Position numbers and translations under genes: made by a program. From positions 62,001 through 126,000 of the forward strand of contig JACKPC010000001.1 in NCBI GenBank assembly GCA_024233835.1: 64,000 nucleotides of DNA, written 5' to 3'. The notes beneath the pieces were generated by a model that saw nothing but the letters and a program-made list of their open reading frames with translations, made no database searches and had not been told where the DNA came from. Source of the DNA: Leptospiraceae bacterium. Its GTDB lineage: Bacteria; Spirochaetota; Leptospiria; Leptospirales; Leptospiraceae. Positions 63,818 to 64,000 of the stretch are shown one piece after another; position 1 is the first letter of the stretch; every line of letters begins with the position of its first letter.

Positions 63818-64000
63818 ATGAAAGACTTAAATAAAATAGAACTGCTTGCATTGCCTGTTTTGGAAAGTCAAATATCTATCTCGAAGAATCCTATTATTAC
63901 TTTCTTTTCTGAAAAAGTAAGGGATAGTTTAAAGGAAAAATTGTTATTTATTGTTTTATTTGGTTCGCGGGCAAGAGGGGATGCTAAAGAATTCTCTGAT
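63818..64000 (+). CDS. Minimal nucleotidyltransferase, 3' end cut by window edge
   Basis: The first 61 residues of a protein with AAGGA seven bases before its ATG. Residues 45-61 read FIVLFGSRARGDAKEFSD, the G-S-x10-D start of the DNA polymerase beta-like nucleotidyltransferase fold of MntA/KNTase type. In minimal nucleotidyltransferases such as MntA, this domain AMPylates a HEPN toxin partner; others serve in defence loci. The rest of the active site and any HEPN gene are beyond the window. It stands 45 bases after the restriction subunit on the same strand. Confidence 0.8.
   Translation, partial: MKDLNKIELLALPVLESQISISKNPIITFFSEKVRDSLKEKLLFIVLFGSRARGDAKEFSD

Noticed and set aside
1..64000. 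CRISPR arrays, rRNA, tRNA genes, riboswitches, complete insertion sequences, replication origin
   Set aside because: I read for regular spaced repeats, cloverleaf and T-arm motifs, and transposase genes; none was convincing apart from the Rpn remnant.

Overview
The window is bacterial and looks like a chromosome segment of a spirochaete of the family Leptospiraceae. Pointers are an AT-rich coding style, many TTG starts, two paralogous PilZ-like proteins of a kind I associate with Leptospira, a periplasmic protein closely resembling the flagellar coiling protein FcpA, several short-lipobox lipoproteins, a class III adenylate cyclase next to FecR, SpoIIE-type phosphatases, and an IMP dehydrogenase of the eukaryote-like subtype. 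This taxonomic reading is inference from gene content; no rRNA or tRNA gene is visible.

Layout. 1-9.3 kb: 3' part of a PD40/OmpA envelope protein, PilZ-like paralogue 1, hisS, a PAP2 phosphatase, a SpoIID/LytB lipoprotein, a TrmA/RlmD-type RNA methyltransferase, a two-ACT-domain protein behind a textbook sigma-54 promoter, and PilZ-like paralogue 2. 9.3-18.5 kb: guaB, a J-domain protein, nadR, a small membrane protein, metG, a four-helix membrane protein, a small membrane protein next to a CsoR/CstR-like palindrome, a lipoprotein, and a LolC/E-type permease. 18.6-22 kb: polytopic membrane protein, PlsC-like acyltransferase, CBS protein and HNH nuclease in one tight run. 22-31.5 kb: FcpA-like protein, a five-gene operon (two YejB/YejE-like permeases, two Opp-type ATPases, an AsmA-like protein), and a membrane Fe-S oxidoreductase. 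31.5-41 kb is more accessory: an AAA-like ATPase/PD-(D/E)XK protein bracketed by hairpins, copA, a second periplasmic helical protein, a DUF6544-like protein, a beta-lactamase-fold pseudoenzyme with a membrane domain, a fragment of an Rpn/PDDEXK transposase, a helical repeat protein, a GlsB/YeaQ protein, and a gap with small repeats.

41-60.7 kb is signalling plus metabolism: adenylate cyclase, FecR/FN3-like protein, a secreted protein and a soluble PAS chemoreceptor in a row; rpsT (TTG start), nadA and a Cys-rich lipoprotein on the other strand; a PhoB/PhoR-like two-component system behind three 11-bp-phased repeats; argJ; a degenerate SpoIIE-like protein next to an intact membrane SpoIIE phosphatase; a 1099-residue transglutaminase/DUF2126 protein and an O-methyltransferase. 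60.7-64 kb opens what looks like a defence locus: a type III-like helicase-nuclease restriction subunit followed by a minimal nucleotidyltransferase cut by the window edge.

Themes that link genes: nitrogen sensing (sigma-54 promoter with GlnD-like ACT domains), phosphate sensing (Pho-box-like repeats in front of phoB/phoR), NAD supply (nadA and nadR), envelope and peptidoglycan (OmpA, SpoIID, PAP2, AsmA, LolC), periplasmic flagella (FcpA-like), and DNA defence or mobility (HNH, AAA-nuclease, Rpn remnant, restriction subunit, nucleotidyltransferase).
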